This document shows, piece after piece, positions 41,082-49,074 of a stretch of 64,000 nt of DNA. Source of the DNA: Thermohalobaculum sp039815685 (GTDB lineage Bacteria; Pseudomonadota; Alphaproteobacteria; Rhodobacterales; Rhodobacteraceae); contig JBCBYV010000004.1 in assembly GCA_039815685.1 (NCBI GenBank), positions 1 to 64,000 of the forward strand, given 5' to 3'. Each line of letters opens with the position of its first letter. Positions within the stretch are counted from its first letter, which is position 1. The notes beneath the pieces were generated by a model. That model was not told the origin of the DNA. It did not search any database and worked only from the letters and a program-made list of their open reading frames with translations. A program made the translations under genes and the position numbers.

Positions 41082-42473
41082 ATGATGGAGAGGCCCGAGA
41101 GACCGCCCCGCCCGCTTGCCGTCGTCGTCCTCGCCGCGGGCGCGGGCACGCGCATGCGGTCAGAGCGTCCGAAGGTCCTGCACGAGATCGCGGGGCGCAG
41201 CATGCTTGGCCATGTGCTGGCGACCGCGGCCGCCCTCGGCCCCGAACGCCTCGCGCTCGTCACAGGTGTCGGCGCAGACGCCGTGGCCGCGGAGGCAAAG
41301 GCTGTGCTGGCGGGGCTCGACGCGCCCGCACCCGTCCTTTGCTATCAGGCGGAGCGGCGCGGGACCGGGCATGCCGTGCTGCAGGCCGCCCCGGCGCTCG
41401 AGGGCTTCGAGGGCGATCTGCTCGTCCTCTATGGCGACACGCCGCTCCTTCGGGCTGAGACCCTTCTTGGGCTGTTGACCGCCGATGCCCCGCTGCGGGT
41501 GCTGGGCTTCGATGCAGCGGACCCGACCGGGTATGGCCGTCTCGTCATGGAGGGCGGAGAGGTCCTGAACCGGATCGTCGAGGAGAAGGACGCCGACGCC
41601 GAGGAGCGGGCGATCTCAGCCTGCAACTCCGGCGTGATGGCAGGCGATGCCGCGCTGATGCTGCGCCTCCTCGAAAGGCTCACGCCCGACAATGCCCAGC
41701 GCGAACTGCTCCTGACCGATCTCGTCGGCCTCGCCAGGGCTGAGGGCGCGCGCGTCACCGCGAGCTTCTGCGCGGAGAGCGAGACGCAGGGCGTCAACGA
41801 CCGCGCACAGCTCGCCGAGGCAGAGGCGCTCTGGCAGCGGCGCGCGCGGCTCGCCGCCATGCGCGCGGGCGCGACGCTGCAGGACCCGGGCAGCACGATC
41901 CTCTCCCACGACACGGTGCTGGAGGAGGACTGCTGGATCGGCGCCAACGTCGTCTTCGGCCCCGGCGCGCGGGTCTGCCGGCATGGGGTCGTCCGGCCCT
42001 TCTGCCATATCGAGAACACCATCATCGGCTCGGGCGCTGTCGTCGGCCCCTTCGTGCGCTTCCGGGACGGCACGTCGATCGGTCCAGGCGCGCAAGTCGG
42101 CAACTTCGTGGAGATGAAGAACGCCGATTTCGGCCCGGGCGCGAAGGCGGGGCATCTCAGCTATCTCGGCGATGCCAGTATCGGCGCCAAGACCAATATC
42201 GGCGCAGGGACGATCACCTGCAACTATGACGGCGTGGACAAGCATCGGACCGAGATCGGGCGCGAGGCCTTCATCGGCACCGGCAGCGCGCTGATCGCCC
42301 CCGTCTCGGTCGGCGACGGCGCCTATGTCGCGACCGGCGCCGTGATCACCGAAGACGTGCCCGGCGACGCGCTCGCCATCGCACGGGCGCGCCAGGTCAC
42401 GAAGCCGGGCCGAGCCTCGCTCCTTCGCCGCTTCCTGGAAGGGCGCAAGGCCAACAAAGCCAAGAACGGCTGA
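41082..42473 (+). CDS. glmU: Bifunctional GlcNAc-1-P uridyltransferase / GlcN-1-P acetyltransferase GlmU
   Basis: A 463-residue two-domain enzyme making UDP-GlcNAc for peptidoglycan and lipopolysaccharide. The N-terminal pyrophosphorylase has VVVLAAGAGTRMRSERPKVL, YQAERRGTGHAVLQA and LVLYGDTPLL. The C-terminal left-handed beta-helix has hexapeptide repeats, VEMKNADFGPGAKAGHLSYL, GTITCNYDGVDKHRT and IGTGSALIAPV. Length is normal. ATG 41082 follows GGAG by six bases. glmS lies 37 bases downstream, so the two enzymes of the pathway are probably one operon. Confidence 0.97.
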   Translation: MMERPERPPRPLAVVVLAAGAGTRMRSERPKVLHEIAGRSMLGHVLATAAALGPERLALVTGVGADAVAAEAKAVLAGLDAPAPVLCYQAERRGTGHAVLQAAPALEGFEGDLLVLYGDTPLLRAETLLGLLTADAPLRVLGFDAADPTGYGRLVMEGGEVLNRIVEEKDADAEERAISACNSGVMAGDAALMLRLLERLTPDNAQRELLLTDLVGLARAEGARVTASFCAESETQGVNDRAQLAEAEALWQRRARLAAMRAGATLQDPGSTILSHDTVLEEDCWIGANVVFGPGARVCRHGVVRPFCHIENTIIGSGAVVGPFVRFRDGTSIGPGAQVGNFVEMKNADFGPGAKAGHLSYLGDASIGAKTNIGAGTITCNYDGVDKHRTEIGREAFIGTGSALIAPVSVGDGAYVATGAVITEDVPGDALAIARARQVTKPGRASLLRRFLEGRKANKAKNG

Positions 42474-42510
42474 CGAACAACGAGCAGAAGAAGAACACCG
42501 GAGTAGTTTC

Positions 42511-44334
42511 ATGTGCGGCATAATCGGCGTGCTTGGTCAGCTGGACGCGGCCTCCCGCCTTCTCGACGCGCTCCGCCGCCTTGAGTATCGCGGCTACGAC
42601 AGCGCTGGCGTCACGACCCTTTCGAACGGCAAGCCACAGCGCCGCCGCGCGGTCGGCAAACTCAAAGCCCTGCGGGACCTTCTCGGCGAGGAGCCCGTGC
42701 AGGGCACCGCCGGGATCGGGCATACCCGCTGGGCCACCCACGGCGCTCCGACCGTGGCCAACGCCCATCCCCAGGCTGCGGGCCCCGTGCACCTCGTCCA
42801 CAACGGCATCATCGAGAACTTCCGACCGCTGCGGGAGAGCCTTGCCGCACATGACATCGCCTGCGAGACCGAGACGGACACGGAAGTCGTCGCACAGCTC
42901 GTGGCCCAGCGCATGGCCGAAGGCGACGGCCCGGTAGACGCTGTGCGCGCCGTCCTGCCACGCCTCGAAGGCACCTTCGCGCTCCTCTTTCTCTTCGAGA
43001 ACGAGCCGGATCTCATGATCGCCGCCCGTCGCGGCTCCCCCCTCGCCCTCGGCTGGGGGGAAGATGAGATGTTCGTCGGCTCCGACGCCATGGCGCTCAG
43101 CCCCATGACCGACGAGATCACCTATCTCGAGGAAGGCGACTACGCCGTCGTCCGCCGCTCCGGTGCGGAGGTCTTCGACGTCGACGACCAACCCGTCGAG
43201 CGCGGCCGCAGACGCGTGGCCGTCGACCCGTCGCTGACCGAGAAAGGGCCTTTTCGCCACTATATGCTCAAGGAGATCCACGAGCAGCCCGCCGTCATGG
43301 GTCTCGTCCTCGCCCGTCACGTGGCCGGCGGGCTCGACCGGATCGCCTCGCCTGCGGACGATATCCCCTGGGGCATGATGAGCCGGATGATGCTGATCGG
43401 TTGCGGCACCGCCTCCTTCGCCGGTCGGGTGGCCAAGTACTGGTTCGAAGGGCTGGCGGGGCTTCCATGCGAGGCGGATGTTGCCTCCGAATTCCGCTAT
43501 CGCGAACACCCGCTTACGGGACGCGAAGGCGGGCTCTTCATCAGCCAGTCGGGCGAGACGGCCGACACCCTCGCAGCCCTGCGCCATGCCAAGCCCCGGC
43601 TGATCGCCACCGGCGCCGTCGTCAACGCGCTCGAGAGCTCCATCGCGCGGGAGGCGGAGTACGTCCTCCCGATCATGGCAGGGCCCGAGATCGGCGTCGC
43701 CTCGACCAAAGCCTTCACGGCACAGCTCGTCACGCTCGCGGCGGCCGCGGTTCTCGCCGGGCGCGATCGGGGCTGGCTCTCACAGGCCGACGAGGCGGCA
43801 AAAGTGGCGGAGCTTGCCGAGCTGCCCCGCCTCGTGACCGAGGCGCTCGGCACCGAAGACACCATCTCCGGCATCGCCCAGGAGCTCGCGGGCGCCTCTC
43901 AGGCGCTCTATTTCGGCCGCGGCGCGCTCTATCCCATCGCCCTCGAAGGAGCGCTAAAGCTCAAGGAGATCAGCTACATCCACGCGCAGGGCTATGCCTC
44001 GGGCGAGCTCAAGCACGGCCCCATCGCGCTCGTCGACGAGAATGCTCCCGTGATCGTGATCGCACCCCGCGACCGGCTCTTCGATAAAACTGTCTCGAAC
44101 ATGCAGGAGGTGATGGCGCGTGGCGGGCGGGTCGTGCTGATCAGCGATGCGGACGGGATCCGGGAAGCAGGTGACGGGGCTTGGCGTACGGTACGCCTGC
44201 CGGCCATCGCGCCCTGGCTCGCACCGGTACTCTATGCCCTGCCGGTGCAGTTGCTCGCCTACCACACGGCGCTGGCGAAGGGCACGGACGTAGATCAGCC
44301 ACGAAATCTCGCCAAATCCGTCACGGTCGAGTAG
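42511..44334 (+). CDS. glmS: Glutamine-fructose-6-phosphate aminotransferase (isomerizing) GlmS
   Basis: A 607-residue enzyme converting fructose-6-phosphate and glutamine to glucosamine-6-phosphate. It starts MCGIIGVLGQ, so Cys2 becomes the N-terminal nucleophile of the glutaminase domain; GIGHTRWATHGAPTVANAHP and HNGIIENF follow. Two SIS domains carry LIGCGTASFAG, FISQSGETADTLAALR and the C-terminal sugar-binding tail ending DQPRNLAKSVTVE. Length and motifs are those of the standard enzyme. The ribosome site is weak (CCGGAG). It completes a glmU-glmS pair; no glmS riboswitch is evident in the short gap. Confidence 0.97.
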   Translation: MCGIIGVLGQLDAASRLLDALRRLEYRGYDSAGVTTLSNGKPQRRRAVGKLKALRDLLGEEPVQGTAGIGHTRWATHGAPTVANAHPQAAGPVHLVHNGIIENFRPLRESLAAHDIACETETDTEVVAQLVAQRMAEGDGPVDAVRAVLPRLEGTFALLFLFENEPDLMIAARRGSPLALGWGEDEMFVGSDAMALSPMTDEITYLEEGDYAVVRRSGAEVFDVDDQPVERGRRRVAVDPSLTEKGPFRHYMLKEIHEQPAVMGLVLARHVAGGLDRIASPADDIPWGMMSRMMLIGCGTASFAGRVAKYWFEGLAGLPCEADVASEFRYREHPLTGREGGLFISQSGETADTLAALRHAKPRLIATGAVVNALESSIAREAEYVLPIMAGPEIGVASTKAFTAQLVTLAAAAVLAGRDRGWLSQADEAAKVAELAELPRLVTEALGTEDTISGIAQELAGASQALYFGRGALYPIALEGALKLKEISYIHAQGYASGELKHGPIALVDENAPVIVIAPRDRLFDKTVSNMQEVMARGGRVVLISDADGIREAGDGAWRTVRLPAIAPWLAPVLYALPVQLLAYHTALAKGTDVDQPRNLAKSVTVE

Positions 44335-44383
44335 GATGGTTTGAGGGCCGCGGACAACGCGGCCGAACGAGGGACAGGTTCTG

Positions 44384-44947
44384 ATGATGTTGATTAGGCT
44401 CAGCTTTATGGCGGGGCTCACTGCCCTGCTCGCAGGCTGCCTCGGCAGCGGCAACGTGGTCGAGAGCGCCAAGGCGCCTGAACGCCCGTTGGATCGCACG
44501 GTTTCCGATTGCTACACGGTCGTGCTCTTCGACGATGTCGAAGTCGAGAAGCCGGCGGACGACGTGCCCTTCTCCTACGCCGCTTTCCTGGGCAAATGGA
44601 CCAACGGGGCGTGGGACGGCAAGTGGTGCCACGACCTCCTGATCTACGAAGTCTCCGCCGACGGCCGCGTCGAGCTCATGGACATGCACGCGCCCTACGA
44701 GCCCTGGAGCCAGCCCGCCAGCGCCTTCAAGCGCGTGGGTCGGATCGACAATGAAGGCGTGCTCCGCTTCGCCCATGGCACGACGCAGCGCAGCTACCAG
44801 ATCGTCGACGGCCGGCTTGAGGGCAGACGCTCCGGCGGCGGCGCAGGCGAATACGTCGCCCAGCTGAAGCGCCCCTGGGACGTCCCCGTCCCACGGCCCC
44901 GCCCCGTCGGCATCGCCGCGGCAGCAGGGACCGACAGCTCAAGCTGA
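44384..44947 (+). CDS. Small lipoprotein, unknown function
   Basis: A 187-residue protein with an N-terminal hydrophobic segment and a clear lipobox (ALLAGC, Cys at about residue 19). The mature part has a Trp-rich region (FLGKWTNGAWDGKWC) and a lipocalin-like alternation (ELMDMHAPYEPWSQP, GVLRFAHGTTQRSYQIVDG). Its proline/alanine-rich tail has PVPRPRPVGIAA. I do not recognise the family. Located 49 bases after glmS and before convergent hairpins, it may be cotranscribed with glmUS. The outer or inner membrane location cannot be told; residue +2 after Cys is Gly, not Asp, which favours export to the outer membrane. Confidence 0.75.
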   Translation: MMLIRLSFMAGLTALLAGCLGSGNVVESAKAPERPLDRTVSDCYTVVLFDDVEVEKPADDVPFSYAAFLGKWTNGAWDGKWCHDLLIYEVSADGRVELMDMHAPYEPWSQPASAFKRVGRIDNEGVLRFAHGTTQRSYQIVDGRLEGRRSGGGAGEYVAQLKRPWDVPVPRPRPVGIAAAAGTDSSS

Positions 44948-44956
44948 CGGTTGCCC

Positions 44957-45029
44957 GCCCGAGTCATGCTCGGGCTCGCCCCGGGCATCCACGGCCGCTT
45001 GCGCCGGATTGCCGGGTCTGGCCCGGCAA
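44957..45029. terminator. Two hairpins between convergent genes
   Basis: GCCCGAG-TCATG-CTCGGGC at 44957-44975 (7-bp stem) and TTGCCGGG-TCTGG-CCCGGCAA at 45009-45029 (8-bp stem) lie between the lipoprotein stop (44947) and the SOUL gene stop (45083). Both resemble the REP-like hairpins common in alphaproteobacterial intergenic DNA and probably terminate from both sides. Confidence 0.6.
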
Positions 45030-45082
45030 CGACATGGCTTCAGTGAGCATGCCAGGTCGGATGCCGCTCGAGGTGTGCTGGG

Positions 45083-45775
45083 TCACTCCAGGGTGACCCA
45101 GACCTCGTAGCGGCGGAGCCAGGGGATGGTCCAAGGCGGGTGGTAGCCGGCCACGCGCCAGTCGGCCCGATGCGCCATGTTCTTCGATGAGAGCCAGGCT
45201 TCGAGGGCGACACGGCTCGCCTCCGCCTTCTCGGGCGTGTTGAAGCCCGGATAGCGCTTGATCGCCACGCGGCGGCCGGGGCGGTCTTCGATGGTCACGT
45301 TCTCGGCCGTCGGGCGCGGCGCGGTCTCGGCCGTCATCCCCTCGGGCAGGACGAAGACGATGCGCCAGCGCTGGCCCTCTCCGCCCTCGGTCAGCACGGG
45401 CGCCGTCATCGCGATCTCGTCGCCCTCGCCTTCCTGCCCGCCCGCCTGTTCCGTGATCACCGGCGCGGTCATGGCGATCTCCTGACCCTCGCCCTCGGTC
45501 AGCACCGGTGCGGTCATCGCGATCTCCGCGCTGCCCGTGTTCTCCCCGGTGATGTAATCGAAGAGCATCAAGAAGCCTTCGCTAAGCGCCTCGTCCCGCG
45601 GCCCCTCGACCGCCGCAACCGCGACGGTAAAGGGCGCATAAGCCCGGATCTCGATATCCCCGTCGATTTTCTCCAGCGTATAGGGCGGCTCCTCCGCCGC
45701 CTTGCCTCCGAAGACAGAGCAACCGACGAGAAGCGGCAGGGCAAAGGCGGCAGCGATGGCGGGTCGGGCGCTCAT
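45083..45775 (-). CDS. SOUL-family haem-binding lipoprotein with triplicated motif
   Basis: A 230-residue envelope protein with a lipobox (LPLLVGC, Cys at about residue 19) and a SOUL/HEBP domain beginning EPPYTLEKIDGDIEIRAYAP. The SOUL motif IAMTAPV occurs three times in tandem (about residues 83-130), each followed by an acidic/Gly linker with GEGQ or GEGD. The later part, RWRIVFVLPEGMTAETAPRP and PGRRVAIKRYPG, is also typical. SOUL proteins bind haem or porphyrins. ATG 45775 has GAGG five bases upstream; a longer frame to 45835 lacks a signal at its start. It is 60 bases downstream of the acyl-CoA synthetase gene. Confidence 0.86.
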   Translation of the reverse strand: MSARPAIAAAFALPLLVGCSVFGGKAAEEPPYTLEKIDGDIEIRAYAPFTVAVAAVEGPRDEALSEGFLMLFDYITGENTGSAEIAMTAPVLTEGEGQEIAMTAPVITEQAGGQEGEGDEIAMTAPVLTEGGEGQRWRIVFVLPEGMTAETAPRPTAENVTIEDRPGRRVAIKRYPGFNTPEKAEASRVALEAWLSSKNMAHRADWRVAGYHPPWTIPWLRRYEVWVTLE

Positions 45776-45835
45776 GTGAACCTCGACAGGGCGGCGGTTG
45801 GCAATGCAAATCATGTGGGATATTTTCCCACTCAA

Positions 45836-47476
45836 TCAAGCGGAGCGGAGCATCCGGCGCATGATCTTGCCCGTTGCCGTCGTCGGCATCTGGTCGATAA
45901 AGGCGATCTCGCGCGGGGCGACATGCGGGCTGACCCGGGATTTGACCAGCGCCTTCAGCTCCTCGGCCAGCGCCTCCCCCGGCTCGATCCCCGCCTTCAG
46001 CGTGACGAACGCCTTCACGATCTCCGTGCGCAGCGGGTCGGGCACGCCCACGACGGCGGCAAGGCCCACGGCAGGATGACCCGAAAGGCAGTTCTCGATC
46101 TCCGTCGGCCCGATCCGATAGCCCGCTGAGGTGATCACGTCGTCGGTGCGCGAGGCGAAGTGGAAATAGCCATCCTCGTCCATCACCCCCTCGTCACCCG
46201 TCAGCATCCAGTCCCCTCGGAACTTGGCGGCGGTCTTCTCGGGCTGGTTCCAGTATTCGAGGAACATGGCGGCATCCCCCCGGCGCACCGCGATCTCCCC
46301 GGTCTCACCGGGAGGCAGCGGCACTCCGTCCTCGCCCAGGATCGCGACATCCGATCCCGGAAACGGCCGGCCCATCGCCCCCGGCCGGATAGGCGCAAGA
46401 CCGGTACAGTTGCCGAGGACCAGATTGCACTCGGTCTGGCCGTAGAATTCGTGGATCTCGAGCCCGAGTGCCTCACGACCCCAGTCCAGCGTCTCCGCGC
46501 CGAGGCTCTCGCCACCCGAACCGACGCTGCGGAGCCGCGCGCCGAAACGCGCAGGATCCGTAACCGTCTTCATCATGCGGAGCGCCGTCGGCGGCACGAA
46601 GCTGTTGCGCACCCCGTTCCGAGCGATGACGTCGAAGGCGCGCTCGGGGTCGAACTTCTCCATCCGGTGCGCGACCAGCGGCACGCCGGCCCGCAGCGCC
46701 GGCAACGCCATGTTGCACAAGCCCCCGATCCAGGCCCAGTCGGCCGGGGTCCAGGCGATGTCGCCCTCCTTCGGGAAGAAGCCATGGGTGAGCTCCACCC
46801 CCGGCTCATGCCCGATCAGCACCCGGTGGCCGTGGAGCGCTCCCTTCGCAGGCCCCGTGGTCCCGGAGGTGTAGCTGATGAAGGCGGGATCGTCCGGCCC
46901 CGTCTCGGCCACTCGGATCTGCTCGCGCGCCTTGCCGAGCTCCTGCCAGAACCCCCAGGCCTCATCGCCGGGCCGGTCGACGGAGAACACCGTCTCAAGG
47001 CCCGGCAGTTCGTCGCGGAGCGCGTTTATCTTGTGGAGGTTGGCATCGTCCGTCACCAGCGCCTTCGCCCCGGCGTCACCCAGCCGGTGCTTCAGCGCCT
47101 CACCGTCAAACAGCGTAAAGACCGGGACGACGACAGCCCCGAGCATGTAGGCCGCGACATGGGTGATGATGGTCTCGGGCATCTGCGGCAGGAGGAGGCC
47201 AACCCGGTCTCCGCGACCCACCCCATGCCCCGCAAGCGCATTGGCGAACCGCCCCGCCGCGCGCGAAAGCTGGATGTAGGTATAGTCGCGACGCGCACCG
47301 TCCGGGCGCAGATAGATCAGCGCCAAGCGCTCAGGGTCGGTGCGCGCCCACTTCTCGCAGACATCCCAGGCAATGTTGTAACGCACCGGCAGGTCCCAGC
47401 GATGCGCCCGCCGCCGCGCCTCCCAGGCATCGGCGCCGCCAGCACCCCCGGCAGTGTCCCGCATGACGCCGGCCAT
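45836..47476 (-). CDS. Acyl-CoA synthetase (AMP-forming, ACSM/acetyl-CoA-synthetase-like)
   Basis: A 546-residue ANL-superfamily enzyme that adenylates a short or medium-chain acid and transfers it to CoA. Motifs are ISYTSGTTGPAKGALHGHRV, HEFYGQTECNLVLGNC, GDWMLTGDEGVMDEDGYFHF and the catalytic Lys in MPTTATGKIMRR. WTPADWAWIGGL is typical of the ACSM/short-chain group. ATG 47476 is preceded by GGAGG with six-base spacing. Acid specificity cannot be read; propionate, acetate, butyrate or an aromatic acid are all possible. Confidence 0.88.
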   Translation of the reverse strand: MAGVMRDTAGGAGGADAWEARRRAHRWDLPVRYNIAWDVCEKWARTDPERLALIYLRPDGARRDYTYIQLSRAAGRFANALAGHGVGRGDRVGLLLPQMPETIITHVAAYMLGAVVVPVFTLFDGEALKHRLGDAGAKALVTDDANLHKINALRDELPGLETVFSVDRPGDEAWGFWQELGKAREQIRVAETGPDDPAFISYTSGTTGPAKGALHGHRVLIGHEPGVELTHGFFPKEGDIAWTPADWAWIGGLCNMALPALRAGVPLVAHRMEKFDPERAFDVIARNGVRNSFVPPTALRMMKTVTDPARFGARLRSVGSGGESLGAETLDWGREALGLEIHEFYGQTECNLVLGNCTGLAPIRPGAMGRPFPGSDVAILGEDGVPLPPGETGEIAVRRGDAAMFLEYWNQPEKTAAKFRGDWMLTGDEGVMDEDGYFHFASRTDDVITSAGYRIGPTEIENCLSGHPAVGLAAVVGVPDPLRTEIVKAFVTLKAGIEPGEALAEELKALVKSRVSPHVAPREIAFIDQMPTTATGKIMRRMLRSA

Positions 47477-47595
47477 TCCTGCCCTCCAATTCGGCAACCC
47501 TTGCCAAGATGGTAGGCACGCCGGGCCCTCAACGCAATCTGAGGCGGCGTCGGCCCCCAGTCAGACAGCTCAGTCAGGCAGCGCAGTAGGGCATT

Positions 47596-48816
47596 TCAGC
47601 CTGTCATCGTGCCGCCGCCCGCCGTCACCTTGAAGCCACCTGCCCGCAACGCGCCGATGATGTCTTCAACATGCCCCCGGTCGCGCGCTTCGATGGTGAC
47701 CTCCAGCTCGGCCTGCTTCAGCGCCACGGTCTGCATCATCCGTTGGTGGATGACCTCGATCACGTTGGCGCCCCGCTCCCCGATGATCCGCGAGATCTCC
47801 GAGAGCTGACCCGGCGTGTCATCGATCTCGAAAACGAGGCGGGTGATCCGACCATCGCGCACCAGGCCGCGCAGGATCAGGGTCGAAAGCAGTCGGGAAT
47901 CGATGTTTCCACCGCAGACCACAAGCCCGACATGCTTACCCCGAAGCTCGTCGAGCATGTTCTGGATCACGGCAAGCCCGGCCCCCGGCGCACCTTCGGC
48001 CACCAGCTTTTCATGCGACAGAAGATCGAAGACGGCCTGCTCGATCTCGGTCTCCGTCGCAGTCTCGACCCGGTCGACATGGGCGCAGATGACCTCGAGA
48101 TTGCGCGCACTCGGCGCGCGCACGGCGATGCCTTCGGCGAGGCTCGCGCCCCCAATCGTCGCCGCCACCCCCAGCATCTCGGCCTTTACGGCATCAAAGA
48201 GCTGCGCCTGCGCGCCGATGATCTGGATCTCGGGCTTGATGGCCTTCGCGGCCATCGCCATCCCCGCGATCAGCCCGCCCCCGCCGACCGGCACGACGAT
48301 CACGTCAAGCTCCGGCGCCTGCTCCAGCATCTCGACCGCCACGCTGCCCTGCCCCGCCACCACGTCCTCATCGTCGAAGGGGTGGACGAAGGTCAGCCCC
48401 TTCTCGACCGCCATATCCAGCGTGAACTGCACGCTATCGTCGAAGACCTTGCCGCGGATGACGACCTCGGCCCCGAAATCGGAGGTCCGCTTGATCTTGT
48501 TGAAGGGCGTGCCCTCCGGCATCACGATGGTGGAGGGGATGCCGAGGCGCGTCGCGTGATAGGCCACGCCCTGCGCATGGTTGCCCGCGCTGCAGGCTAT
48601 GACCCCCGCCGCCCGCTCCGCCGCGCTCAAGGTCAACAGTTTCGCGAGCGCGCCCCGCGCCTTGAACGAGTTCGTGTGCTGCAGGTTCTCGAGCTTCAGG
48701 CTGAGGTCGATGCCGAGCTGCAGCGATAGCCGCGATGCGCGCACGAGCGGCGTGTTGAGCGTTGCAGGCCCGATGGCCGCGCGCGTCTCGAAAATCTTTT
48801 CCGGGGTGAGGGCCAT
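47596..48816 (-). CDS. ilvA: Threonine ammonia-lyase (PLP, with C-terminal ACT domain)
   Basis: A 406-residue fold-type II PLP enzyme that deaminates threonine (or serine) to 2-oxobutyrate. The PLP Lys52 is in NSFKARGA, the phosphate loop is VPVGGGGLIAG and VICAHVDRVETATE follows. A single C-terminal ACT domain (about 325-400; VFEIDDTPGQLSEISRIIG) resembles the ~400-aa threonine dehydratases found in many alphaproteobacteria rather than the longer E. coli IlvA with two ACT-like units. It is divergent from the GOGAT-like gene with a 258-base gap. Both biosynthetic and catabolic roles are possible. Confidence 0.9.
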   Translation of the reverse strand: MALTPEKIFETRAAIGPATLNTPLVRASRLSLQLGIDLSLKLENLQHTNSFKARGALAKLLTLSAAERAAGVIACSAGNHAQGVAYHATRLGIPSTIVMPEGTPFNKIKRTSDFGAEVVIRGKVFDDSVQFTLDMAVEKGLTFVHPFDDEDVVAGQGSVAVEMLEQAPELDVIVVPVGGGGLIAGMAMAAKAIKPEIQIIGAQAQLFDAVKAEMLGVAATIGGASLAEGIAVRAPSARNLEVICAHVDRVETATETEIEQAVFDLLSHEKLVAEGAPGAGLAVIQNMLDELRGKHVGLVVCGGNIDSRLLSTLILRGLVRDGRITRLVFEIDDTPGQLSEISRIIGERGANVIEVIHQRMMQTVALKQAELEVTIEARDRGHVEDIIGALRAGGFKVTAGGGTMTG

Positions 48817-49074
48817 ACGCCACCATCTTTCTCTGAAGGTCTTGGGCGGCTGCCGACAGGTGGCCCGGGCATCCCTATCCGCTCCCTCCGCTCAGGAGAA
48901 GCCCACCCGTTGGCCGCGCGGCCCACGCCCGGTCGCTGACGAAGAAACCCGCGCCCACCGCAACACCGGAAGCACGCCAGCGAGGGCATTGCGACAAAGG
49001 ATCTGGGGCGCGCCAGCTTGAATGCGCCCGCCCTTCGAACTATTCATCGCGGTTCAGCAAGCTCACCGAACTAG

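Noticed and set aside
42474..42510. glmS ribozyme/riboswitch
   Set aside because: The glmU-glmS gap is only 37 bases, too short for the known glmS ribozyme, and no matching core is seen.
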